Shown here: piece by piece, positions 37,081 through 45,203 of the stretch
How positions within the stretch are numbered: position 1 is the first letter of the stretch
How the letters are laid out: the number at the start of each line of letters is the position of its first letter
Source: a bacterium
GTDB lineage: Bacteria > Acidobacteriota > Polarisedimenticolia > Polarisedimenticolales > Polarisedimenticolaceae
Length of the DNA: 55,759 nt
Direction: 5' to 3'
Assembly: GCA_024226515.1 (NCBI GenBank)
Contig: JAAELQ010000190.1
Span: forward strand, 1 to 55,759
Translations under genes and position numbers: made by a program
The notes under the pieces: generated by a model
Told to the model about the DNA's origin: nothing
What the model saw: the letters and a program-made list of their open reading frames with translations, nothing else
The model's database searches: none

Positions 37081-39014
37081 GAACTCTTCCCGAACGCCAC
37101 GCGCAGCGGCGGGTTGACACCCGGCTCGAGCTTGATCGAACGCAGCTCGCTCTGACCGGTGGGGTTCAGCGTGACGCGCACCTCGTAGGTCCCCACGGCC
37201 AGCTTGCGCCGCAGCGGAGTCTCGTCGACGTATTTCCACTTGCCTCGCGGGCGACGCAGGTGCACCTTGCAGTTGGCCGGAAACGCCTGCACGACGAGCT
37301 CGGTCAACGGCGGAGGCTCGACGTCGAGCTGGCTCGCCTGGCCGCCCTCGATTCGCACCTTCTTGCGCACGTCGATCCAGTACTTGTCGTTGCGCAGCCG
37401 CACGTCATGTTCGCCTTCCAACAACTCGATCTCTTTCTGCTTGGGGCCGATCTTCTTGCCGTTGACATAGTAGGCCACGTCGAAGCGTCGCGCGGGCATG
37501 ATCAGCTTGCCCTTGGGCAGCGGCTGCATCTCGACCGCGGTCAACAGGCTGCGCGCCTCCAGCGGAGACACCTGCCCCGGCAGACGCACCGAGGCCGTAC
37601 GATAGCCGGGAGCCTCCAGCTCGACCACGTTGTCGCGGCACAGGTCGAAGCTCAGCGCGGCCGGAGAGTCGCCGCCCGACTCGCCGTTGAGCCGCACACG
37701 CGCCCCCGCCACACCGGCATCCACGGTCCACTCGAGCTCGGTCGGATCGAACACGAGCACGACTTCCTGCAGATCGTCGGCGAGCTGCAACGGGCGCTCG
37801 ACACGGCGACAGCCGTACTCCGCCGTCAGCACCGCGGCCGGCTCGCGCACCAGGTACCGCGCGCGCCCCTCGAGCATCGGGTCGAGCGGCTCGCCGTCCA
37901 GCAGGACCGGCACGCCGGCCGGTTCGGTGCGCACCGTCGCCTCGGCCCACACCTCGGCCGCCTCGCTCGGCTCGCTCGGCCCGCTCGGCCCGAACAGGCC
38001 CAGCTCCTCCCGATAGACGTAGCCCGCGACGGCGGCGGCGACCAGCAACAGCACGATGCCGACGATGTACGGCATCGGGCTGCCGCGTTTGGGGCGCGAG
38101 ACCGGAGGCGCGGGGAGCGACTTGCCCGTCGCGACGTCCGGCGTCGACGTCTCGGCCGGGACGCTGTCCGGCTGCTCGTCGATCGTGGCGATCGATCTCG
38201 CCGCCCCGCGCAGCGCCGCGGCAAACTCGCGTCCGTCCGCAAAGCGCGCGTCCGGCGTCTTGGCCAACGCGCGCAACAGAAACGCGCGCAGCTCCTCGGG
38301 GATCGATGCCGGCGCATCCGCCGGGTCGCTCGGGTCCTCGTGGACGATGCGGTAGATGATCGAGGAGATCGAATCTCCGGCGAAGGGTTTCTCGCCGGTC
38401 AGCATCTCGAACAGCACCACGCCCAGCGAGAACAGATCGCTGCGGCCGTCGAGATCCTTGCCGCGGATCTGCTCCGGGGCCATGTAGCTCGGCGTGCCGA
38501 ACAGCGCACCGTCCTGCGTGACCTGCGCCTCCGCGGCGCGGGCCAGGCCGAAGTCCATGATCTTGACGTTGCCGTCGCCGACGCGCATCAGGTTCGCCGG
38601 CTTGATGTCGCGGTGCACGACTCCGGCGCGGTGCGCGTAGTCCAGCGCCTCGGCGGTGCAGGCCACGAGTTCGACCGCCGTCGCCGCCGGCAGCAGGGTC
38701 TCGCGCCCGCAGAACGCGTCGAGTGTCTGCCCCTCGACGTACTCCATCGCGAGGTACATCTCGCCGCCGGCCTCACCGAAGTCGAACAGCGTGACGATCC
38801 CCGGGTGCAGCAACTTGCCCGCGGCGCGGGCTTCGCGCTTCAGCCGCTGGCGCGCACTCTCGCGCTGATCCTGCGGGGCGGCCGAGAGGATCTGCAGGGT
38901 CTTGATCGCGACGTGCCGGTCGATCTCGGGGTCGTGAGCCAGGAACACCCGTCCCATGGCTCCACGGCCGAGCTCGCGAATGATCCGGTAGCGCCCGAGG
39001 GTTTTCGGCTGCAT
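37077..39014 (-). CDS. PknB-type Ser/Thr protein kinase with extracytoplasmic PEGA-like domain
   Basis: 645 residues from ATG 39014. Kinase domain about 8-270: glycine loop [12 protein letters not shown], Lys38 (VAIK), catalytic HRDIKPANL (Asp136, Asn141), DFG at 154-156 and [14 protein letters not shown] linker and one membrane span (about 314-334) lead to an outer part with PEGA-like modules ([19 protein letters not shown] and later repeats). It phosphorylates cytoplasmic targets in response to an envelope signal. The stop overlaps the start of the propeller gene, and aroB lies 7 bp upstream. Confidence 0.92.
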   Translation of the reverse strand: MQPKTLGRYRIIRELGRGAMGRVFLAHDPEIDRHVAIKTLQILSAAPQDQRESARQRLKREARAAGKLLHPGIVTLFDFGEAGGEMYLAMEYVEGQTLDAFCGRETLLPAATAVELVACTAEALDYAHRAGVVHRDIKPANLMRVGDGNVKIMDFGLARAAEAQVTQDGALFGTPSYMAPEQIRGKDLDGRSDLFSLGVVLFEMLTGEKPFAGDSISSIIYRIVHEDPSDPADAPASIPEELRAFLLRALAKTPDARFADGREFAAALRGAARSIATIDEQPDSVPAETSTPDVATGKSLPAPPVSRPKRGSPMPYIVGIVLLLVAAAVAGYVYREELGLFGPSGPSEPSEAAEVWAEATVRTEPAGVPVLLDGEPLDPMLEGRARYLVREPAAVLTAEYGCRRVERPLQLADDLQEVVLVFDPTELEWTVDAGVAGARVRLNGESGGDSPAALSFDLCRDNVVELEAPGYRTASVRLPGQVSPLEARSLLTAVEMQPLPKGKLIMPARRFDVAYYVNGKKIGPKQKEIELLEGEHDVRLRNDKYWIDVRKKVRIEGGQASQLDVEPPPLTELVVQAFPANCKVHLRRPRGKWKYVDETPLRRKLAVGTYEVRVTLNPTGQSELRSIKLEPGVNPPLRVAFGKSS

Positions 39015-39021
39015 AGCGTAT

Positions 39022-40140
39022 TTAAGATAACTTGGTGGCGTCGGGTGCGTCGAGTGCAGCGCGCAGCGCCCCGTTTTCGATGGCGATCGTGACCTCAGGA
39101 CCCTCCGGCATGCTGCCGATGGCGACCGGAAGCGCGTAGCGCACCGCGCGGTCCTTGACCTTCTTGTCCCGGCGGGTCGACTCGACGACCGCCTCGCGAT
39201 CGAGCGCCGGCGGCACGCGCGTCGGCAGGCCGAACGCGCCTACGAGCCCCTCGATCCTGCGGGCGTCCTCGGCCGGCAGCCCGCCGGCGGCGACGGCCAG
39301 TCGCGCCTCGACGCACATACCGATCGCGACCGCCTCCCCGTGCGACAGGCCGTAGTCGGCCACCGCCTCGAGCGCGTGCGCCACCGTGTGTCCGAAGTTG
39401 AGCGACGCGCGACGACCGGCCTCGCGCTCGTCGTCGAGCACGACCTCCGCCTTGATCTCGAGGCAGGCCCTGACGGCGCGCTCGAGCGCCGCGGGGTCAC
39501 GTCGCGTCAGGGCATCGGCCGCACCGACGAGCCAGTCGAACAACTCGGCATCGGCGATCGCCGCCGACTTGACGATCTCGGCGAACCCCTGGACGTACGT
39601 CTCGTCGGGCAACGTGGCCAGCAGGTCGGGATCCGCGTAGAGCCCCCACGGCTGATGAAACGTGCCGACGAGGTTCTTACCGCCGGGAAGGTTGACCGCC
39701 GTCTTGCCGCCCAGCGCCGCGTCGACCATCGCCAGCAGGGACGTCGGCACCTGAACGACCGGAACTCCGCGGTGCCACGTCGAGGCCACGAAGCCCGCGA
39801 GATCCCCCGTCACGCCTCCGCCGATCGCGACCAGCGCGACGTGGCGGTCCGCGTCGAGGGCGTACAGACCGTCCTCCAGCCGCTCCTTCGTCGAGCGGGC
39901 CTTGTGCGCCTCGCCCGCGGGGAACGTCAGCAGGTGGACGGACAACCCGCGCTCGGTGAGATCGCGGACGAGGGGCTCCGCGTGCAGAGGAGCGACGTTG
40001 GAGTCCGAGATGACGACGAGCGGCGCGCCGGGCGGATTCTCCGACAGGTCGTCGAGCAGCTGCGCGCGCGCACCGCTCCCCGCCCGCAGGCGACACAGCG
40101 CTGCGGGTGCGGGAGGGAACGAGATGTCCCTGGTGTGCAT
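39022..40140 (-). CDS. aroB: 3-dehydroquinate synthase
   Basis: 372 residues from ATG 40140. It converts DAHP to 3-dehydroquinate, the second step of the shikimate pathway, using NAD and a metal ion. Recognisable: GGGVTGDLAGFVASTWHRG, QVPTSLLAMVDAALGGKTAVN, and metal ligands in EIVKSAAI, LNFGHTVAHALE and LSHGEAVAIGM. No other aromatic biosynthesis gene is nearby; it sits alone between atpF and the Ser/Thr kinase. Confidence 0.95.
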   Translation of the reverse strand: MHTRDISFPPAPAALCRLRAGSGARAQLLDDLSENPPGAPLVVISDSNVAPLHAEPLVRDLTERGLSVHLLTFPAGEAHKARSTKERLEDGLYALDADRHVALVAIGGGVTGDLAGFVASTWHRGVPVVQVPTSLLAMVDAALGGKTAVNLPGGKNLVGTFHQPWGLYADPDLLATLPDETYVQGFAEIVKSAAIADAELFDWLVGAADALTRRDPAALERAVRACLEIKAEVVLDDEREAGRRASLNFGHTVAHALEAVADYGLSHGEAVAIGMCVEARLAVAAGGLPAEDARRIEGLVGAFGLPTRVPPALDREAVVESTRRDKKVKDRAVRYALPVAIGSMPEGPEVTIAIENGALRAALDAPDATKLS

Positions 40141-40214
40141 GGACGGCTCCGGCGGACGAGCGACCGGGGACCCCGCCAGGCGCGGCCCCCGAAGTTCGTC
40201 GATTCAGCCGTCGA

Positions 40215-40835
40215 TCAGGAGGGCAGCGACCCTGCGCCGCCGCTCCGCTCGAGATCGGCGAGGTAGTCCTCGACGAGCTTGCGCTGGGTCGGGTCGTCGA
40301 GATTCTTCGTCAGAAGCTTCTCCGCCGCCTGAACCGCCAGGCCCGCCGCGAGCCCGCGAAGCTCGGTCCGCGCCTGAGACATGCCCGCCGCGACCTGGGC
40401 CTCGGCCTTCTGCAGCAACTGCTCGCGTTGCTGCCGGGCCTCCTCCAGGATCTCGGCCTTCAGCGTCTCGGCATCGCGCTGGCCGGCAGCCAGCGCTTCC
40501 GCCCGTTCGCGGCGCGTCTCTTCCAGCAGGGTCCGCTGCTCGGCGAGCAGCTTCTCCGCCTCCGCACGGTCGTTCTTCGCATCCGCGATCGCGCCCTGGA
40601 TCGACTGCTCGCGCTCGTCCAGCGCGGCGGTCAACGGTTTCCACGCGTAGCGACCGAGGATGAACACCATCAGCAGGAACGTAATGACGGTCCAGATGAT
40701 GGTGCCCGGGTTGGGAGAGAGCAGCTTGCTGCCGTCCGCACCTCCCCCACCGGCCGCGAGCGCGGGCGCCGCACACAACACGATCGCCGAGGCGACTGTG
40801 AGTCTCGCCACCAAGCGCATGAGACGTCCCTTCAC
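40215..40835 (-). CDS. atpF: ATP synthase Fo subunit b (with signal-peptide-like N-terminus)
   Basis: 206 residues from GTG 40835 overlapping the atpE stop (GTGA); ATG 40820 is a possible later start. The first 28 residues look like a cleavable signal (LTVASAIVLCAAPALAAG). The b-type anchor helix follows (PGTIIWTVITFLLMVFILG, then RYAWKPLTAALDEREQSIQG) and a long charged coiled coil that forms the peripheral stalk. F1 genes including delta, which binds b, are absent from the window. Confidence 0.9.
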   Translation of the reverse strand: MKGRLMRLVARLTVASAIVLCAAPALAAGGGGADGSKLLSPNPGTIIWTVITFLLMVFILGRYAWKPLTAALDEREQSIQGAIADAKNDRAEAEKLLAEQRTLLEETRRERAEALAAGQRDAETLKAEILEEARQQREQLLQKAEAQVAAGMSQARTELRGLAAGLAVQAAEKLLTKNLDDPTQRKLVEDYLADLERSGGAGSLPS

Positions 40836-41062
40836 TTGAGAAGCACGAGCAGCATGCAGATCACGAGCGCGAGGAGGGTGGCACCCTCGATCAGCGCCGC
40901 CGCGATCAGCATCGCCGTCTGGATCGTCGCCGACGACTGCGGCTGCCGCGCGATGCCTTCCATCGCACTCGCGGCAAGACGGCCGATTCCCGAGCCGCCA
41001 CCGATGATCGCCAGTCCGGCGCCGAGGCCGGCAGCCAAATATGCAAGACCCGCTGCATCCAT
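40832..41062 (-). CDS. atpE: ATP synthase Fo subunit c
   Basis: 76 residues from ATG 41062 with AAGGAG upstream. Two membrane helices joined by the polar loop ARQPQ. The ion-binding Glu lies in the second helix, ALIEGATLLAL. The Gln and the Ser after the Glu that define sodium-binding c rings are not present in the expected places, so proton coupling is likelier. Confidence 0.93.
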   Translation of the reverse strand: MDAAGLAYLAAGLGAGLAIIGGGSGIGRLAASAMEGIARQPQSSATIQTAMLIAAALIEGATLLALVICMLLVLLK

Positions 41063-41131
41063 TGATCGAATCTCCTTACGACTGAAACTTTGCGAAATTC
41101 ATTCTTGCGTGATTGAAGCGTGCCCCGTCCA

Positions 41132-41989
41132 TCAATGCGAAGGATTGAGCGACATGCCGATGAACTGCGCCGTCAGCATGGTGAAGATGTAAGCCTGCAG
41201 GAACGCCACCAGAATCTCCAGCAGGTAGACGAACAGCGCGAAGCCGATCGCGCCGGGGATCGCCGCATACCAGAACTGGGGCACGAGGAAGATCAGCGTG
41301 ATCATCGCCAGCAGCGCGACGTGGCCCGCCATCATATTGGCGAACAGACGGATACACAACGCGAACGGTCGGATCAGCGTGGTGAGCAGCTCCAGCGCGA
41401 ACATGATGGGCACGAGCCAGAACGGCAGGCCGTGCGGCACCAGGTTCTTGAAGTGCTTGACCACTCCGTACTCGCGGATTCCGCAGTACTGGACCACCAG
41501 AAAGGCGGCCACCGCGAGGCCCATGGTGACGGCGATGTTGCCGGTCGCCGTGGCCATGCCGGGGATCAGACCCAGCAGGTTGCAGCACACGATGAAGAAG
41601 AAGGTCGTGAGCAGGTAACCCACGAAACGGTCCGCTCCGGGTCCGATCGCCTTGCGCGCCACGTCGTCGCGGATGAACGAGACCAGCACCTCGAGCATCC
41701 CCCGCAACACCGTCGACTTGCCCTTGCGCGCCGCGCGGACGGCAGAGGTAAAGCCCAGGAGGAGCAACGCGAAGACGATCCACATCGCCACCACGTGGTT
41801 CGTGATCGAGAAATCGATGCCGAGGATCTTCGGGAACTGCGGCCAATCGAAATGACCGTCGTTCGTCCACGGGATGTGGTAGGAGTTGGAGTCCAGCACG
41901 TGGCCCAGGATGTGGGCGCCGGCGTCGAACGTCTCTTCGGCGTGTTCGGCCGCTCCGTGCGCGGCTTCCGTCTCTGTAGCGGCCAGCAT
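41132..41989 (-). CDS. atpB: ATP synthase Fo subunit a
   Basis: 285 residues from ATG 41989. The essential Arg lies in TTLIRPFALCIRLFANMMAGH, and LLEILVAFLQAYIFTMLTA forms the last helix. Six or so membrane segments follow a hydrophilic, His/Glu-rich N-terminus. It forms the half-channels beside the c ring. Order in the operon is Z-I-B-E-F. Confidence 0.93.
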   Translation of the reverse strand: MLAATETEAAHGAAEHAEETFDAGAHILGHVLDSNSYHIPWTNDGHFDWPQFPKILGIDFSITNHVVAMWIVFALLLLGFTSAVRAARKGKSTVLRGMLEVLVSFIRDDVARKAIGPGADRFVGYLLTTFFFIVCCNLLGLIPGMATATGNIAVTMGLAVAAFLVVQYCGIREYGVVKHFKNLVPHGLPFWLVPIMFALELLTTLIRPFALCIRLFANMMAGHVALLAMITLIFLVPQFWYAAIPGAIGFALFVYLLEILVAFLQAYIFTMLTAQFIGMSLNPSH

Positions 41990-42002
41990 CGGCAGTTGTC
42001 CC

Positions 42003-42386
42003 CTACCCCTTGGCGGTTCGGCGAACGAACCAGGCGACTTCGAATACCTGAAGAGGAAAGAACCCGGCCCCGAGCCCGGCCGCGTAGGGCAGGATCGCCT
42101 CGCGCCCCACGACGATCACGGGCAGCGCGCCCAGCCCCGCCAGCACGACTCGCGCGGCGATGGCCGCGGCGAGGGCGAACAGGAAACCCGTTCCGGGCTT
42201 GCCGTGGACCCCGGCCAGCCACGCTCCGCCGGCCACGCCGGGAAGCGCCATCATCAGCCAACCCCAGAGGCCGAAGCGCACGGTCGTCTCGCCACGCGGC
42301 AGAGCCACGGCCGCGACCGCCGCCGCGCCGACCAGCGCCACCAGGCCGCTGCACAAGGCGTATCGAGTGGTCAACGAACGATTCAC
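42003..42386 (-). CDS. AtpI-like membrane protein
   Basis: 127 residues from GTG 42386, overlapping the upstream stop as GTGA. Four hydrophobic helices (YALCSGLVALVGAAAVAAVA and so on) ending FEVAWFVRRTAKG. The position directly before atpB and the topology match AtpI/UncI-type proteins that help assemble the c ring. The sequence alone is too plain for certainty. Confidence 0.65.
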   Translation of the reverse strand: MNRSLTTRYALCSGLVALVGAAAVAAVALPRGETTVRFGLWGWLMMALPGVAGGAWLAGVHGKPGTGFLFALAAAIAARVVLAGLGALPVIVVGREAILPYAAGLGAGFFPLQVFEVAWFVRRTAKG

Positions 42387-42631
42387 TTCGCGTTCCCGCC
42401 TCCGCCCTGGCGAATCAGCGGCCAGACCCTGCGGAAGAAACTGTAGAAAGCCGTTGCGATCCCGAGAAAAGAGCCGGTCAGGAGAAACAAGTGCCCCGTG
42501 GCGAGCCAGCGATCGACCCTGTGGCCGACGAACATAAATAGCACAATGGCCCCTGCCATCTCGAAGCCTAGCCCCATGAAATCCCGAGGCGAGCGGAGCT
42601 GTTTCCCGCCTCCATCCTCCGGTGTCGTCAC
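42383..42631 (-). CDS. AtpZ/AtpI-type ATP synthase accessory protein
   Basis: 82 residues from GTG 42631; TTG 42655 would add 8 residues. Two membrane helices: MGLGFEMAGAIVLFMFVGHR and FLLTGSFLGIATAFYSFFRR, with VDRWLAT between them, the AtpZ signature. It is the first gene of the atp operon; AtpZ and AtpI form a small complex thought to aid ion supply or assembly of Fo. Confidence 0.75.
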   Translation of the reverse strand: MTTPEDGGGKQLRSPRDFMGLGFEMAGAIVLFMFVGHRVDRWLATGHLFLLTGSFLGIATAFYSFFRRVWPLIRQGGGGNAK

Positions 42632-42645
42632 GGTCCGAAGGCGGT

Positions 42646-42654
42646 AATCTAGCA
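42646..42654 (-). promoter_or_regulatory. Candidate extended -10 promoter of the atp operon
   Basis: TGCTAGATT on the minus strand is an extended -10 element (TGn plus TAGATT) with no clear -35. Transcription would begin within a few bases of GTG 42631, which favours that start and a very short leader. Confidence 0.35.
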
Positions 42655-42775
42655 AGTCTGGGCAGGCCGCACCACGCTACGGCGGCAACCGGTTCTTTGA
42701 CGTTTTTGCGGTATCATCCCGGGCGATGGCGAGCGCTTTTCCATCCCCCGAGCAAGACGAAGGGGCGCGGTTCCC

Positions 42776-43249
42776 GTGAAGTACGCGGTCACGCTCGGTG
42801 TCGTGCTCTTTTCCGTGTGGCTCCTGTGGTCGGGCCACTACACGCCCCTGTTGATCTCGTTCGGCGCGGCCTCCTGCTTCTCGGTGGTCCTGCTGATCCG
42901 CGGCATGCGCAGCCTGGACGCGGAGAGCGCCCCGCTGCACCTGCTGCCCCGCCTCGTGGCCTACACACCGTGGCTGCTGTGGAAGATCGCCAGGGCCAAC
43001 GTGGTCGTGGCGCGGCGCATCCTCAGCCCCGGGCTGCCGATCTCGCCCTGCGTCGTGCGGGTCGAGGCGACCCAGACCACCGACCTCGGCCGCGCGATCC
43101 ACGCCAACTCGATCACGTTGACCCCCGGAACCGTGTCGTTGTTCGTCGAGGAGCGAGAGATCGTCGTCCACGCCCTCAGCCGCGAGGCGGCCGACGATCT
43201 GCTGCTGGGCGCGATCGACCGCCGCGCGACCCGTGTCGAGGGCGCCTGA
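42776..43249 (+). CDS. mrpE: Mrp/Mnh antiporter subunit E
   Basis: 157 residues from GTG 42776 (AAGGGG 10 nt upstream). MrpE/MnhE fold: two N-terminal membrane helices, then LPRLVAYTPWLLWKIARANV, ILSPGLPISPCVV and the conserved ANSITLTPGTVSLFV. First gene of a ten-gene cluster; a -10-like TATCAT lies at 42712-42717. The stop overlaps the next start by one base. Confidence 0.92.
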   Translation: MKYAVTLGVVLFSVWLLWSGHYTPLLISFGAASCFSVVLLIRGMRSLDAESAPLHLLPRLVAYTPWLLWKIARANVVVARRILSPGLPISPCVVRVEATQTTDLGRAIHANSITLTPGTVSLFVEEREIVVHALSREAADDLLLGAIDRRATRVEGA

Positions 43250-43548
43250 TGCTGGTGTTCAAGGTCGCCATCGTCGGCATCCTGGCCACGATGGGCCTGG
43301 CGCTGGCCCGCGCGGCCCTGGGCCCGACCGTCTTCGACCGCATCCTGGCGCTGAACATGTTCGGCACCAAGACGGTGCTGTTGATCGCCGTGATCGGTTT
43401 CCTGACCGGCCGGACCGACTTCCTCGACCTCGGGCTGGTCTATGCGCTGATCAACTTCATCGGCGTCATCGCGGTCTTGCGCTTCTCGCGCGACGGCACG
43501 TTCGCCGATCCCGACGAGAAATCGGACTCCTCGGACGAGGCCGGCTGA
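43249..43548 (+). CDS. mrpF: Mrp/Mnh antiporter subunit F
   Basis: 99 residues from ATG 43249 (TGATG overlap). Three membrane helices with RAALGPTVFDRILALNMFGT and LDLGLVYALINFIGVIAVLRF, the MrpF signature. Acidic C-terminal tail. Same operon as mrpE and mrpG. Confidence 0.92.
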   Translation: MLVFKVAIVGILATMGLALARAALGPTVFDRILALNMFGTKTVLLIAVIGFLTGRTDFLDLGLVYALINFIGVIAVLRFSRDGTFADPDEKSDSSDEAG

Positions 43549-43871
43549 TGGACGCCGTGCGCGAGATCCTGGTCTGGACGCTGCTCGTCGGCGGCTCGCT
43601 GTTCGCGCTGGTCGGCGGCATCGGCCTCCTGCGTCTGCCGGATTACTTCACCCGGATGCACGCGGCGGGAATCACCGACACGATGGGCGCCGGCCTGATC
43701 CTGAGCGGGCTGATGCTCCAGGAGGGTCTCTCGCTCGTCACCTTCAAGCTGGTGGCGATTCTCTTCTTCCTGCTCGTGACCAGCCCGACGTCGACGCACG
43801 CGCTGGCGCAGTCGGCCTGGAGCCACGGCCTGCGGCCCGCCGGGACCGACGAGGATGCCCCCGCGCCATGA
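43548..43871 (+). CDS. mrpG: Mrp/Mnh antiporter subunit G
   Basis: 107 residues from ATG 43548 (TGATG overlap). MrpG/MnhG: GGIGLLRLPDYFTRMHAAG and then TDTMGAGLILSGLML, ending in VTSPTSTHALAQSA. Three membrane helices. Confidence 0.92.
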   Translation: MDAVREILVWTLLVGGSLFALVGGIGLLRLPDYFTRMHAAGITDTMGAGLILSGLMLQEGLSLVTFKLVAILFFLLVTSPTSTHALAQSAWSHGLRPAGTDEDAPAP

Positions 43872-44413
43872 TGCACCTGATCGTCATCATCCTGCTGACG
43901 CTGCTGGCGGTCACCGCCGTGCTGATCGTGCGCATGCGCGGCCTGTTCCCGGCGGTGATGCTGGGCGGAATCTACAGCTTCATCGGCGCCGGCTGGATGC
44001 TGCTGCTCGACGCGCCGGACGTCGCGTTCACCGAGGCGGCGGTCGGCGCCGGCATCTCGACCGTGCTGATGCTCGGCGCGCTGTCGCTGACGACGCCGCA
44101 CGAGAGTCGCCGCGGCTCGCAGCGCCAGTGGCTGGCGATCCTCGTCGTCGTGGCCACCGGGGCCGCACTGATCCTGGCCACGCTGGACATGCCGGCCTAC
44201 GGCGACCCGCAGGCCCCGGCCCACACCCACGTCGCGCCGGAGTACCTGCACGAATCGAAGAAGGCCACGGGGATCGACAACATCGTCACGACCGTCCTGG
44301 CCAGCTATCGCGGCTTCGACACGCTGGGCGAGGTGTTCGTGATCTTCACCGCCGGCGTCGGCGTGCTGGTGCTGCTGCGACGCTCGCGGCGCGACGAGGA
44401 GGACGCGTCGTGA
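43868..44413 (+). CDS. MrpA C-terminal-like subunit (MbhD/MbhE, DUF4040)
   Basis: 181 residues from ATG 43868 (ATGA overlap). Residues 1-75 match the DUF4040/MbhD module (VMLGGIYSFIGAGWMLLLDA, PDVAFTEAAVGAGIST); residues 90-175 match the MbhE-like part (DNIVTTVLASYRGFDTLGEV). In ordinary Mrp systems both lie at the C-terminus of the large MrpA; here they form a separate fused protein, as in the MBH-type modules of archaea. Confidence 0.85.
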   Translation: MMHLIVIILLTLLAVTAVLIVRMRGLFPAVMLGGIYSFIGAGWMLLLDAPDVAFTEAAVGAGISTVLMLGALSLTTPHESRRGSQRQWLAILVVVATGAALILATLDMPAYGDPQAPAHTHVAPEYLHESKKATGIDNIVTTVLASYRGFDTLGEVFVIFTAGVGVLVLLRRSRRDEEDAS

Positions 44414-44832
44414 AGGGGCACCGCGTGCTGCGGATCGTGGCCAAGCTGCTGATCCCCTACATCCTCGTCTTCGCGCTGTACGTTCAGTTTCACGGCGACT
44501 ACGGCCCGGGCGGCGGCTTCCAGGCCGGCGTCATCTTCGCCGCGGGCTACATCCTGTTCTCGCTGGTCTTCGGCCTCGAGCCGGCGCGCGGCGCGGCGCG
44601 TCCGGGCGTCCTCGAGCGCCTGTTCGCCGCCGGCGTCCTGTTGTACGCCGGCGTCGGTGTCGCGACGATGCTGCTCGGAGGCGACTTCCTCGAATACAAC
44701 GTACTCGAGCACGACCCCAAGGCCGCGCAGCATCTGGGCGTGCTGCTGGTCGAGCTCGGCGTCGGCCTGACGGTCGCCACGGTGATGATCTCGATCTTCT
44801 TCGCCTTCGCCGGCCGCGGGAAGCGCGCATGA
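44410..44832 (+). CDS. mrpB: Mrp/Mnh antiporter subunit B
   Basis: 140 residues from GTG 44410 (GTGA overlap). Four helices with YVQFHGDYGPGGGFQAGVIF, the highly conserved MnhB signature, and HLGVLLVELGVGLTVATVM. Confidence 0.92.
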   Translation: MKGHRVLRIVAKLLIPYILVFALYVQFHGDYGPGGGFQAGVIFAAGYILFSLVFGLEPARGAARPGVLERLFAAGVLLYAGVGVATMLLGGDFLEYNVLEHDPKAAQHLGVLLVELGVGLTVATVMISIFFAFAGRGKRA

Positions 44833-45203
44833 GCTTCGTCGTCGACCACTATCACGCGTGGATCGTCATCGTCCTGATGATGGCCGGGTTCTACACGGTC
44901 ATCGCCCGAGCGAACCTGGTGAAGAAGGTGATCGGGCTGAACATCTTCCAGACCTCCGTCTTCCTGCTCTACGTCAGCATGGGCAAGGTCGCCGGCGGCA
45001 CGGCGCCGATCCTGCAGGCGCACGCCGAGGCGGGCCACGCCGACGTCGTCTACTCCAACCCCCTGCCCAGCGTGCTGATCCTGACCGCCATCGTCGTCGG
45101 CGTCGCGACGACCTCGCTCGCACTGGCGTTGATCGTCCGCATCCACGAGGCCTACGGCACGATCGAGGACGACGAGATCCACGAACTCGAGGACGAGCCG
45201 TGA
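44829..45203 (+). CDS. mrpC: Mrp/Mnh antiporter subunit C (NuoK-like)
   Basis: 124 residues from ATG 44829 (ATGA overlap). Three helices homologous to NuoK, with LVKKVIGLNIFQTSVFLLYV and DVVYSNPLPSVLILTAIVVG. Acidic C-terminus. Confidence 0.92.
   Translation: MSFVVDHYHAWIVIVLMMAGFYTVIARANLVKKVIGLNIFQTSVFLLYVSMGKVAGGTAPILQAHAEAGHADVVYSNPLPSVLILTAIVVGVATTSLALALIVRIHEAYGTIEDDEIHELEDEP

Noticed and set aside
42690..42717. TTGACG/TATCAT as an mrp promoter
   Set aside because: The spacer is only 9 bp. TATCAT alone is mentioned with mrpE.
43855..44409. Upstream part of the long frame leading into mrpB
   Set aside because: It shadows the DUF4040-type subunit. mrpB starts at GTG 44410 with a GTGA overlap, like its neighbours.
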